A DNA stretch of 64,000 bases, from positions 620,001-684,000 of the forward strand of contig OY101123.1 of assembly GCA_956465555.1 (NCBI GenBank). The letters are read 5' to 3'. Positions 46,301-56,365 of this stretch are shown in pieces. A model generated the notes under the pieces. The model worked only from the letters and a program-made list of their open reading frames with translations. It made no database searches and was not told where the DNA came from. A program made the position numbers and the translations under genes. How positions within the stretch are numbered: the stretch's first letter is position 1; the number at the start of each line of letters is the position of its first letter. The stretch is from Nitzschia sp. pyKryTriq1. Lineage: Eukaryota; Bacillariophyta; Bacillariophyceae; Bacillariales; Bacillariaceae.

Positions 46301-46787
46301 TGGTCAATCTGTACCGATCGGCTCGCAAGCCGCATTTTCCTTTGGTGATACCGCAACCCCCGTTAGAGACGAAGTGGATCGCCGTGGTCCTTCCTACAGC
46401 GCTGGGTCTCCTGCTAATAGCGCGGCACCTCGCGATGGGGATCGTGAACAGTCGTCGAGCTCGAAGCCGTTTGAGACTGAGGATAGCAAGAAGCGCCAAG
46501 ACGTTCCAGTATCCGTCGAAGAGGAACAACCCTCCAAGAAATCAAAGCCTAATGTTGTTGAGGATGAGGCGGGAAAAGACGAATCCAGGGCTGAAGATGC
46601 GGAAAAGGAGGATTCTCCGATGGCCGAAGCGTCAATGGAAAGTCCACACGAGGAGGCAAAAGACGCAAATAGCACCGAGGGCGCTGAGACAAAAGGAGAG
46701 GGTTCTCCAAAAGAGGAGTCGACTGAAAGTTCAAAGAAGGATGCCAAAGTCGATCAGGATGACGCCGCGGGGAACACATTGTTTTAA
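43398..46787 (+). CDS. Large multi-module Cys/His protein, unknown function
   Basis: A single exon of 1129 residues with an ATG start. It begins with a C2H2-like finger (YNCDFCGVACDTLEEATEHEQAQC). Four related modules follow, each with a CxxC pair and a later His/Cys: VGIRCAHC...NHLTTC (near 150-195), WHCKFCSHIHP...DSHLSMC (near 430-475), GGLQCIHC...GHVLKCRRC (near 655-700) and VGIRCIHC...LHLDSC (near 878-920). Modules 3 and 4 are introduced by helices (LLLTEYFFHLMKQLRLCRFS; WLSDMDCYIRKQLEVFCAS). Pro/Gly-rich linkers (PPYGAPPYMSGYPPPHG type) separate them, and the tail is acidic with a Lys/Ser/Glu-rich nuclear-signal-like patch. It looks like a zinc-binding, condensate-prone nuclear protein; this is inference. 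Confidence 0.85.
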   Translation: MPTQSRGFYNCDFCGVACDTLEEATEHEQAQCAKRPQQPHRRPPGQGPPPSYPHSHHHPGSGPPPYGSMAPLSSAEMESYGRPHHPHGTPHHGPPKLRALALMGPHDRGASVAPDDAVACQSIELFEASPDIAADFDASRTGGTPVIPKQVGIRCAHCATSPMASSDYATVFPSSLGSIATNVRLIAGNHLTTCRMAPPEIRESCGRAAKRRQEEGDQEGRHANDEDERSKMALLDYCVGFCQHMGIVNKQPHKTGISFADAEGPPGGPGLPPTPAETPANHRGPQGAPYSGERMGPPMTYDHRMGYPTPGGPWRPGMPPMMGGPMGPGDAIAPTPLQRRRDRPEGPGERGAPIFSADRSEGPPPSVGYTPYSHGPPGSEGRYGHEVQTPAQPNFEGKEGPSSGHPGESPPGYNHYELPSNFPYYQESDRTWHCKFCSHIHPNYRDPQAIWSAPSGGPPPGNFIDSHLSMCRAYHQSVSPPMYQGPPPPYGAPPYMSGYPPPHGWEGHSPPHGGMPPPHMQYPPGEHPSYPYAPPNSAELSRGYPGGPEEVAYGQPPRHGQPMGMAPHPGRPVGPPGRVGKEGMADAARNAISHLATRENEYYARNPNASRADRLVLDEDKLLLTEYFFHLMKQLRLCRFSESDRKTRGGKREKIKIGYGGLQCIHCADIPNSRKFFWSNVDRLANSFAEIPGHVLKCRRCPMQTKDALMQLKALHPEQMSRLPRGSQKVFFRRMWRRLHDEDAEANAAAVAEESETEADPEVNEKEASPKKETPKKDSPDGKKDAENSPEVASTGEESFAFLQRSTEEAAKALVEAAESGAPTSPSSKVLLGIPEDKEWLSDMDCYIRKQLEVFCASENDVETARSDRKYPVQVGQVGIRCIHCSMSSTELSGTAVAFPFAINGIYEAVREFQRLHLDSCDNVPDETKEKVAAFKGASSLSSVLRKYYILAAKALGLQDTRDGIRSSGQSVPIGSQAAFSFGDTATPVRDEVDRRGPSYSAGSPANSAAPRDGDREQSSSSKPFETEDSKKRQDVPVSVEEEQPSKKSKPNVVEDEAGKDESRAEDAEKEDSPMAEASMESPHEEAKDANSTEGAETKGEGSPKEESTESSKKDAKVDQDDAAGNTLF

Positions 46788-46928
46788 GCTATATTTTGGT
46801 GTACGTACATACACAGCATGTGCCACGGTAGATGAGATATTGAGAAGTCGGTCTGCTGCCAACGGACTATATGGTAGTGATTCACGAAGAAGTATTTGCA
46901 GTGAAATAGATGTCAATAGAGTATAACA

Positions 46929-47996
46929 TTATTGTTTGAAGATTGAAAACGGAAATTCCTGTTGCTTCTTCGCTGTCGGTACCAGGACGCTGCTGAGCTG
47001 CTTGAGCATGGGCTCATGCCACCGATCGATGATGTCAATAGAACCGTACCAGTTGTCGGGAGCGTTAATTGAATGAAGCACACCATCCAAGTCAAGCTTT
47101 CACGTGAAGGGAGGACAGTGAAAGTGGATTAGAATGCATTCCATGATCAAAGACCTCGAAACGCACAAGAACTACCTAGCTAGTTGGAGACACTGGACAT
47201 TCTGATTTCTCACCTGCACTGCGTTATCCAAATGACCTGAGCATTGAGGCACAACACCGTCACCGATTGTTGTACCATCGCCACAAACGGCCTCATAAGA
47301 GTTGAAAGCAAACCCTTTGAGTGATGTTGGCTCCAAAGGCGACTTTCGTTCCTGTTTTTCTCCTTTCACCGACAATCCGATCGCTGTAAGATAAAATAAA
47401 TCTGCATGATAGGTTCCAGGGAATCGTTCATTGGTGATTCGCAGTGCTCCTCTCGTCATATCCATGACTTTTGGTGGAGGAGGCAAGTTCGGTGCTCCCA
47501 ATGTAACAATTCCAACAACCTTGGATAGATCCACAGGAGGCGCACCCTCATCCTCCGATCCAAAGCCAAGTGCGGCGCGACCGAGCCAGCCTCCTGCACT
47601 ATGGCCTAGAAGAACCATTTTGTGTTCTTCTTCCAAGCTTTGAATCTCGTTCGAGATTCTCTCAAGGTACCAAGAAAAGGCTTTTCGTGTCGGGGGAGCA
47701 TCCGCCGCCCAAAACTTCAAATCCAAGGCACCGCGCAGGAAGACCTGCAACCAATCGGCGCGTTCGACGGGTAGAACCGAAATTTGCTCTGGCTTCCATC
47801 CCTTTGCTTGCAGAGAAGAAACCAAAGATTTTTCCATAGTGTAATCGGTAGAAGCATTCCCAAAACCTGGTAGGATCAGAAGCTTGACGTTGGAAGGCAC
47901 TGACGGCTTGGTGACTGGTGCATTGAAAAAGAATCCATTCGTTGAGCGAAAGAACAAAGCGAGGTACGTGAGCTGGAAAATGAAAAATCGGCTCAT
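46929..47996 (-). CDS. Alpha/beta-hydrolase (lipase-like), organelle-targeted
   Basis: Exons 47996-47214 and 47096-46929 (117-bp intron, phase 0) give 316 residues. The fold starts VKLLILPGFGNASTDY. The nucleophile elbow is LLGHSAGGWLGRAAL (serine of GHSAGG). Asp is available near PLEPTSLKGF... GDG, and a candidate His in QCSGHLDNAVQ. The second exon (LDLDGVLHSINAPDNWYGS... DRWHEPMLKQL) completes the fold and aligns with chloroplast alpha/beta hydrolases that end in a similar WHEP-like helix. The N-terminus is a signal peptide ending STNGFFFNAP, a phenylalanine-rich cleavage site suggesting plastid delivery. The substrate is unknown, possibly lipid or pigment ester. Confidence 0.85.
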
Positions 47997-48501
47997 CTTG
48001 CTTGCTACACTATTAGGTAGAACCGCGAAGATAATGCGAGGTCAGTGTAAAATGGCACTGGCAGTGGGTACCGGTACCGATATATCAGTCCTTTGACATT
48101 GCCGAATCCTTTTCCCGCTTCCCGCTGCCCGTGGTGGCCATGGCCATGGTCCATGGTCGTTTTCTTGTACCGGCACTTATTGTACTATTCTACGCTGCTT
48201 TTGCAGCTGCCGGTACATACCGGTACCGGTTGAAGAGTAGTAAAACAAACGAAAGTGTGCGTAACAGTCGGCTTGCGGTATAAAAAAAGCAAAGCAAACA
48301 AGCAAGCAAGCGCGTCGAGACGATGACGTCACAAGAGATTTCCCGCCATGCCATTTTCGTATGCCCCGCCCGCTCGTCACTCGTCATCATCTCTCAAAAC
48401 TCAAAAGGAGCTACTAATACTACTACTACTACTGGCTACCGGTAGGCTATCGTTCTATTGAACCTATCATTGCTTTCTTTCTCTGCTTCGTGGTATCGTG
48501 C
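47997..48501. other. Divergent promoter region with GTAC words
   Basis: Shared by the hydrolase and phosphatase genes. GGTACCGGTACC-type words lie at 48060-48080 and 48205-48240, TACTACTACTAC at 48415-48432 and TACCGGTAG near 48440. There are also nested CCATGG/GGCCATGG words at 48135-48155. No gene is supported. Confidence 0.6.
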
Positions 48502-49611
48502 ATGATGCGCCACTATCATTTGTTTGAACTGATCCTCATTCTGACTTGTTTCTTGACTTCGTCGGTGATTCATTGCGCTGGTTGGCAGACAAGCACTTCG
48601 TCCTCTTCGGCATCGCCCGTTTCAGGCTTTCACCATCAGCGTGCCACCACTACCGGTACGAGCACCGGACTGCACGAGAAGTTCGGTGATTCTGCATCAT
48701 CTGCAATTGCCATGGAGACAAAAACAATTGAGAACTTTCGACAGGCTGCCTGCATTAACAATATCTACCGATGCGCTTCTTTGGACGTGCTAGGCGAGAA
48801 TATCTTGGCCAACGGCGGCGATGCCAGTGCGTTTGGTGGCAATGACAGGTTCGTGATGGAAGAAGTTGGCCTGGTACTGGATCTGAGATCCCCTAGTGAG
48901 CGCAAGGAGGATTTTTCACGTGTCTGGACGAAAAAAGCCAATATGCAGGTCTTCGGCACGGATCAATTGTATCAACCGACTACTGGGAGATGCGTCGTCC
49001 GAATCGATATATTGTCGCCTCCTCTTTTCATGAAATACATTGAGGAAAATTGGCTGACTCCAGCCGAACGAGCCCAGGCAACTTGGTTCAAAATTGTTGA
49101 TGGAGGGAAACTGCACGAGCTGCGGATAGAAAAGCTCAACGAGAGGGGCCTCTTCGGCTTGAATGAGGCTATTTTAGAGACGGGCAAGGGGGAGATCTTT
49201 CGAGCTCTCAAGACGATTACAGAACATCTAGAGCAGAATCCGGGCCAGTCGGCTATCATCCATTGTGTTCAAGGGAAAGATCGTACTGGAATGCTAGTCA
49301 TGCTCTTGCAGTCGATACTCGGTGTCTGTGATTTGAATATCGTCGCAGACTATTTTAGGAGCAATCAAATGCTTCTAGGCAACGCAGATGTGGGGTCCGC
49401 GGCAGCCGATGAAATCAGACCAAGAGGCAAGTTGGACCGTAATTTTTTCTCTGGGACTAATAAACAAGCCATGATTTCAACTCTGCATTTCCTTCGAGAC
49501 AAGTATGGCTCCGTGTCCGGATATTTGGATTCGATCAATTTTGACCAAACTTGGAGAACTCGGCTAGCTTCCGTCTTGATTCGAGGCGGTGAACCGTCAA
49601 GTAAACTGTAA
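48502..49611 (+). CDS. Tyrosine-phosphatase family protein (Y_phosphatase3-like)
   Basis: A single exon of 369 residues from ATG 48502; the frame extends four codons to GTG, which was rejected. The catalytic P-loop is HCVQGKDRTG, with Cys near residue 255 and Arg near 261, in the same layout as the Y_phosphatase3/LipA group (HCTAGKDRTG). The N-terminal landmark is the family-typical FRQAACINNIYRCASL... DLRSPSER region, which positions the general acid. A signal peptide (HLFELILILTCFLTSSVIHC) precedes a Ser/Thr-rich linker, so the protein enters the secretory or plastid route. The substrate could be phosphotyrosine or phosphoinositide. GTAC-rich words from the promoter continue into the linker codons. 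Confidence 0.85.
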   Translation: MMRHYHLFELILILTCFLTSSVIHCAGWQTSTSSSSASPVSGFHHQRATTTGTSTGLHEKFGDSASSAIAMETKTIENFRQAACINNIYRCASLDVLGENILANGGDASAFGGNDRFVMEEVGLVLDLRSPSERKEDFSRVWTKKANMQVFGTDQLYQPTTGRCVVRIDILSPPLFMKYIEENWLTPAERAQATWFKIVDGGKLHELRIEKLNERGLFGLNEAILETGKGEIFRALKTITEHLEQNPGQSAIIHCVQGKDRTGMLVMLLQSILGVCDLNIVADYFRSNQMLLGNADVGSAAADEIRPRGKLDRNFFSGTNKQAMISTLHFLRDKYGSVSGYLDSINFDQTWRTRLASVLIRGGEPSSKL

Positions 49612-50804
<1,193 letters not shown>

Positions 50805-50874
50805 AGTGACTCACTCATATTTTAAAACAGGTGCATTGTCCCAGTCTACTACTAGCCGACGTATCTTGTTGATT

Positions 50875-52206
50875 CTAGTTGACTCCGATAATCTTTTCAA
50901 GACCCGACGATGCGTGGCTTCGATATATTGCATCGATGGTTTGGATCGAGCGTAAACCATCTAGAACATTTGCCCCCTCGTACACGTTGTTGTTTCCACA
51001 GCAGAGCTGTACAAAGTTTTGAAGTGATTCGGGTCCGGGTCCCTCGTTGTCCAAGTTTTCAAACAAGAATTCATTGTGGATAACCTCGACACCTCCATCA
51101 GGATTGCGGATTTCAAGGCGGCCAGAAGATGGTTCACGATCATTTCCTTCGTAATGTAGACTGGCCTCATCACCATAAACCTCAATCTGGGCCTTTTTTG
51201 GTACTGGGGGGTCGGAGTGCGCATTTCCTGGAAGAAGAGAGGTTCCAGAAACGCTGAGAACGGCCAATTCATTCGAATTTCCACCAAGTCCTTCTTGTCC
51301 ATCCGAACAACGGATTGTAGCACCAAAGGAAATATCTGCACCAGTCTTGGGAGTATGGGTGAGCGAACCAAAGACATCCACTGGCTCTAATTGTGGGCAG
51401 ATGTGATAGATGAATGCGAAAAGATGACTGGACTGCCCCCAAGCAAAGCCGTTGCCTAGCATTTCACCTGATGGTTCATTCCATCCTGTACATGCAGGAT
51501 CTTCAAAGATCCATTTGAGAGGTGATGCAAAGAATGCCGTGACATGACGAATCCGTCCAAGCCGACCAGATGTGATGATATCTCTCGCTATTTTCGTCTG
51601 TTCTCGATAATTTGCAGAATGGTTCACCCAAAATTTCGATTTCCCACCACGCTCCGTAACCAGTTTGTATAGGTCGATGGCGTGCCCGATATCTGTGCTC
51701 ATTGGCTTTTCCATTAGAATGTGGAGCGGCCTATCTTCGCCAGCTTCCTTCCGACGATCTAGTTCACCAACAACTTCCTTACAAACCGCATAATGTGTTG
51801 CATGTGGAGTGGCAATCAAAACACCATCCAATTCGCATCCAACATCCTTCAACATGTCGTGTACCGATGAAAATATCTTGGTCTTATACCTTTCTTTGAG
51901 TGCTTCGAGTGACTCGAGATTGGGATTCAAGTTGGACTTCGGATGGGGCGATGTGTCAACGATCGCCACGAGATTAGCATCTGGATTGTAGCATAGCGAG
52001 GGTAAATGCCAGCCCTCTTTAGTGAAAAGAATGATATAGCAACAGTTGAGTAGGGCAGCGAAAAGTAAAAGACGACACGCACGGATATCGTCTTCCGCAC
52101 TATCAAATAATAGAAGCACGATGATTCCTTCCGCATTTTCAAATTACTTACGTGTCCACCAGCCGGCGCCGATGACGGCAATGCTCGCAGTGTGTTTTTC
52201 CGTCAT
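50875..52206 (-). CDS. Gfo/Idh/MocA family NAD(P)-dependent oxidoreductase
   Basis: Exons 52206-52152 and 52016-50875 (135-bp intron, phase 1) give 398 residues. The short first exon supplies the Rossmann start IAVIGAGWWTQGWHLPSL, whose glycines bind the dinucleotide; without it the nucleotide site would be missing. Next come NLVAIVDTSP, DGVLIATPHATHY and the family hallmark EKPMSTDIGHA, whose lysine contacts substrate, and a HVTAFFASPL...W segment leading into the C-terminal sheet. Family members oxidise sugars, inositols or reduce biliverdin; the exact substrate cannot be given. No presequence is evident, so the protein is likely cytosolic. The intron is the longest GT-AG of this end of the window apart from RWDD1. 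Confidence 0.9.
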
Positions 52207-52589
52207 GGCAAGGTTGATGCTCCTTTCATAGGATTTTTATTGGTATTTTGTGTTTCATGGAAAGATACCTATAGTACGGTCATCTCAATCATTTTGGATC
52301 TTCGCTGCCATCTGCCGCATCCACGCAAATTCGAAATTTGCCGCTCGAAAACTGCGTGCTTCGTGCGCTTCGTGTTGAAACATACACAGTCTACTGTACC
52401 GATACAGCGTACTGGTATTACTGTCTGCAGTCGAAAAAGGCGGAAAAACTATTTTGATCGATACCAGAAGAACTATTAGCTAGTAGTAGCAGTAGCACTC
52501 CTAAAGAAGCGAAAGTAGTAGAGAGATAACTGATCTTCCCAAGATACCCTACGCTAATAGGAAAAACAGCCAAGAAAGAAGGCGGTCTT
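52207..52589. other. Intergenic region
   Basis: 383 bp with a GTACCGATACAGCGTACTGG-like GTAC patch near 52395-52420 and no gene. It holds the oxidoreductase promoter and the 3' UTR of the OCRE gene. Confidence 0.5.
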
Positions 52590-54327
52590 TCATTGGCCAC
52601 CTCCTCGAGCGCCGCTTTCGGCAATCGCTTCTATGCGATCCCAATCCTTGCGGATGTCTTCCGAGGAAGTTTTGCTCACTTCTTCGCCTCTTTTCTTCCC
52701 TAACCCCGAGCCGGACTGCCAACCCATCTTCTGCAGAAGTCTGTTTCCAATATTATTTCCGCCCAAACCCTCCGGGGCAGGCTTCCCTAGTAGGCGCTCA
52801 CCCGCGGCAAAGAGGGGCGATTCGGTTGTGATTGCATCTGATCCGTGCAGAATACGACGCTTTTCGGCTCGATCACGATACTGTTGCTGCTGATCTACTG
52901 CGGTACCAAGTGCCGCTTCGTCGTGCGTCCGTTTCTCACCTGCCAGTTGTTGTTGTTGCTGCTGCTGCTGTTGCGCCGCTTTGGCCAGGTTGGACTTGTG
53001 AAGTTCGGACTTGTCCTCATGTAGGCGTAGCTTGTCTATTGTCGGAAATTTCCGCCTACATAAGACGCAAATCGGTTCCCCGCTTACTGTCTTCTTGATT
53101 TCCTCAGCCGCAGTAGCCGCACTCACACCAGACGAGACAGAATGAAGGGCTTTCAACTCAGCTTGCTTTTCTTTCCATTTCTCAATGTTTGCGACTTGCT
53201 CCTTCTGGACTTTTGATACAGGAGCGGGCATAGGGAAAATCTCCGATGACTGAGTATTCAGTATATCCTTTGGTTTCTTCACCTTCTTGGTTTTCAACTT
53301 GATGGCGATTCTTGTTTTCTCATTCAGGTTAAGGGAAATGTCTGCAGAAGGTAAAGTTACCGGGGGCTCGACGGGAGCAAGAGGTGTCCCCTGAGTAGGA
53401 TCAGCTCGTTGCGTTTCAACAAAAGGAGGATCCCTGGAATCGTCATATCGGAAATAGGCACCCTTTTTGACCCCGTAGTACACTTTCGCCTTGGGGTCGT
53501 AAAAGAAATCGCTCTGCTCTTCATAAAACATGCCCGAGGCGGGGTGAAAGATAAAAGCAGAACCCTCGTTATCAAAGCAGGGCGGCCACTCAATTATCTC
53601 TAGTGGGGCTTGATGTTGTATCCGACGTCCTGGGCTGCGACTCATGGAGGTAGAACCAAAGCGGGGCCTCGAGGTGGAATTATGGACGTGCCGCTCTCTT
53701 TTGAAGGGCGGCTCAGAGCGAGAACTTACCACACTCGAGGAGCGGCCTCTTCGAAAGTCCATACTGGTAGCGGCCTCGCCATTGTATGATGTGTCTTCTA
53801 TACCGGTAGATGCAGCATAGCTCTGTGATCGCTGATATCTGCCGTGATCCTTCGCTCCACCCTCGTATCGATCCGTGCTCTGCATTCCGTAGCGCCTGTT
53901 TTTGTCCCTATCGAAATCGCAGGGGTGGCTCTTTGATCGATCTTGGCTGCGACTGGGATTCCACGCCTGATTCCTTTTCGGTTCCCGACTACGACTGCGA
54001 CTGCGGTCTCTGCTGTAATAGCTATCATCGTCTATGGTACAAGCGTGAAATAGACAGGTAATAGGGAGGCAATTGTGTACGACGGCAGCGTGAGAAAACT
54101 GACAAAAAGCGTTGGGGTTTGTGCTATTGTTGTTGTGGAAAGAATAAATCACCTCGTCGCCGATGTTTCGACGAATCATCGGTACCAGTTGGGTAACCGC
54201 GGCTCCTCCGACTGTCATACGAACGATTTGACCGGTGTGTATCGTGACTTTTCAATGTGGCTTGGTCATCCATTCCGGAGTGCTGCTGTGCCGGAGCAGC
54301 TGGTTCGGGGTTACTATTTCCGCTCAT
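52590..54327 (-). CDS. OCRE/zinc-finger/G-patch splicing factor, RBM5/RBM10-like
   Basis: Exons 54327-54153 and 54031-52590 (121-bp intron, phase 1) give 538 residues. The ATG starts MSGNSNPEPAAP, and the splice joins SSKHRRR to DDDSYYSRDRSRSRS. An Arg/Ser-rich N-terminus precedes an OCRE domain (near 190-240): FHPASGMFYEEQSDFFYDPK and VYYGVKKGAYFRY. Next are a C2H2-like finger (PICVLCRRKFPTIDKLRLHEDKSELH), a poly-Gln run and a G-patch (GNRLLQKMGWQSGSGLGKK). RBM5/RBM10 have the same OCRE, zinc-finger and G-patch layout and regulate alternative splicing; the G-patch activates DEAH helicases. RRMs are not evident here. A diverged paralogue lies 2.0 kb downstream in the same orientation. Confidence 0.9.
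52950..52975. repeat. CAG/CTG trinucleotide run (poly-Gln)
   Basis: A CTG/TTG-type run on the plus strand encodes about nine glutamines in the OCRE protein between the zinc finger and the G-patch. The codons alternate CAG and CAA, which limits slippage. Confidence 0.8.
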
Positions 54328-55291
54328 TGTCGGACTTTTGCAACTCAGCTGCAGGGTGGACTATTCAGCTACTGTTCATCTATCCCTGCCTCGTCAAGTT
54401 TCCAAGTAATCGTAATAGTTGTGTGAAGCAAAGCTGCCGCTGTAATGAAGAGATGCAGGCGGTTGGGTTATTATATTGCTTGTTTTTACTATGGTTAGCT
54501 AGTCCTGTCATGTCGTCACGTGCTTCGTGTCGTGTACCAAGTACCTGGTACAGTTCAGCAGCCAGCAGGTACTTGTACCCTACCGGTACAGTATTTACAG
54601 TACTACACATTATAACCGGTAGGTACATGAACAGTACCGGTACGAGTACAGTTCAAGCGAAGACCAACGTACCTCCCCTGTAGGAACCCTACGAGAAATA
54701 ATATTTGCTCGTGGTTTATGAGCTAGCGTGAATTCGTATTCAAAAGACGTGTCCAATATATATGCCTCTTGGGATGCGAAGAATACGAAGAACAAAAAAT
54801 AATATGAGGCCGGCTGGCGGCCGGCGGTCGGGGGTCATCTTCGTCGTCGCGTCGTCAGTCGACATGCATTGCCTGTGCTGGCCAGGTGCTGGCTGCCCGC
54901 GCTCAGCGCGCTGCCGCTCGCAAAACACAGCAAACGCGCGCAAACCGGGGGCGACCAATACGAATCATCCGTCAAAAACCCGGATCTTCTGTCCTTTCGC
55001 ACTTCTCACTTTTGCACGGTTGTTAGTTGCAATACTGTTGTCAACCAAATATGATGAGATGACGAATGAATAAGCAAAAAATGAAGGATATTAGACTACA
55101 GTATGTAAGGCTGTTGACGATGACGATGATGGTGACGACTCACTCGGAACTCGGATGAGGCAAAAGTAGTACTCATACACAGCTGTAAGAGACTACCACT
55201 CTTATCAATGAATAGGACGGACTAAGAGAAAATCACCTATTCCGAAAGAACACTACTCTATTCCACTACTCAGCACTGCAGCCAGTCAGCC
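54328..55291. other. Divergent promoter region, GTAC-rich
   Basis: 0.96 kb shared by the OCRE gene and the methyltransferase gene. GTAC/GGTACC/TACCGGTA words cluster at 54530-54660, and a CGCGC-rich patch with GCCGGC words at 54805-54925. No gene is supported. Confidence 0.6.
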
Positions 55292-56254
55292 ATGACCCAT
55301 CAAAATAGATTGCGTCGAATCTTGGTTGTGACTATTTTGATGTCGAGGGTTGCAGAAGCATACCATATATCGACAGATGAAGCACGCTCTCGTACAGGCC
55401 TGCATAGGAACAAACCTTTTTTCCGACCTGATCGGCGTTCGTTTTTGGACATTCTTGTAGTCGGTTGCACGGCTTTGGCGACACGACCTTGGCCCGCCAA
55501 TTCAATGTCAAACGACCCTAAAACAGGAGTCTCGCTTCCAGACCCAGGAGAGATAGAGGGTTCTATTCCAAATAATTGGTCGGGTGTTGAAAATCCATTT
55601 GAAAGCTCTGAGGCAAATACCATGTTTGGGCGGTTGGACGCAAGCCCTGATACCATATTTTATACCGATCCCAGGTTCGTTGAGCACGTAGATGAAAATG
55701 CAGTCCACATCATGACCAATTACATTTCTACAAAGGCGATTTTACCCGGGGATTCTGTCCTGGACTTATGTTCAAGTTGGACGTCGCATGTCGACTCGGA
55801 AGTGGCAAAACAAGCGACAAGATTTGCTGGGCTTGGCATGAATTCGAGGGAGTTGGAGAAAAATGCAGCTCTCACAGAGTGGACCGTTCAAGATTTGAAT
55901 AGCAATGCAAAGCTCCCTTACAGTGACAATTCCTTTGACGTGGTGTTGTGTCAGCTGAGTATAGACTATCTCACCAAGCCGCTTGAAGTCTTGGCGGAAG
56001 CTGGTCGTGTTCTAAAGCCGGGTGGGAGGATACAAATCCTTTTCAGCAACAGACTTTTTCTAAGCAAGGCTGTGGGCATCTGGACTGGTGCCGACGACTT
56101 GGATCACGCATATTATGTCGGGTGTTATTTGCACTTTTGTGGTGGTCGCTACAGCAATATCGTCGCGAAGGATCTTTCCACAAGGAAGGGTAGGGAGAAG
56201 CGGATAGTAGGCGACCCGGTGTACGTCGTCATGGCAGAAAAACCTACCCCGTGA
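55292..56254 (+). CDS. SAM-dependent methyltransferase (type 11), plastid/lumen-type presequence
   Basis: A single exon of 320 residues. The SAM site is motif I DSVLDLCSSWTSH, then MNSRELEKN, motif II FDVVLCQLSIDYL, and KPLEVLAEAGRVLKPGGRI, a class I (type 11) methyltransferase. The DLCSSWTSH wording recurs in a group of chloroplast proteins. The N-terminus has a signal peptide (RILVVTILMSRVAEAY), and RPDRRSFLDILVVGCTALA is a possible Tat-type second signal ending with ANS, suggesting the thylakoid lumen. The acceptor substrate is unknown. The gene lies between the two OCRE paralogues, on the opposite strand, with the second paralogue's stop 110 bp from its own. Confidence 0.85.
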   Translation: MTHQNRLRRILVVTILMSRVAEAYHISTDEARSRTGLHRNKPFFRPDRRSFLDILVVGCTALATRPWPANSMSNDPKTGVSLPDPGEIEGSIPNNWSGVENPFESSEANTMFGRLDASPDTIFYTDPRFVEHVDENAVHIMTNYISTKAILPGDSVLDLCSSWTSHVDSEVAKQATRFAGLGMNSRELEKNAALTEWTVQDLNSNAKLPYSDNSFDVVLCQLSIDYLTKPLEVLAEAGRVLKPGGRIQILFSNRLFLSKAVGIWTGADDLDHAYYVGCYLHFCGGRYSNIVAKDLSTRKGREKRIVGDPVYVVMAEKPTP

Positions 56255-56365
56255 AATAGTGATATCAACTACAGAGTAGGAGTAGTAGTAGGGATCTACT
56301 CGTACACACAAGGATCGAAATTGGAAACGCACAAAAACGCAGGGAAAACTAGATACAACTAAGAA

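Noticed and set aside
54075-54683. 202-residue plus-strand frame opposite the first exon and promoter of the OCRE gene
   Set aside because: It overlaps a well-supported exon and GTAC-rich spacer; starts without context and has no domain.
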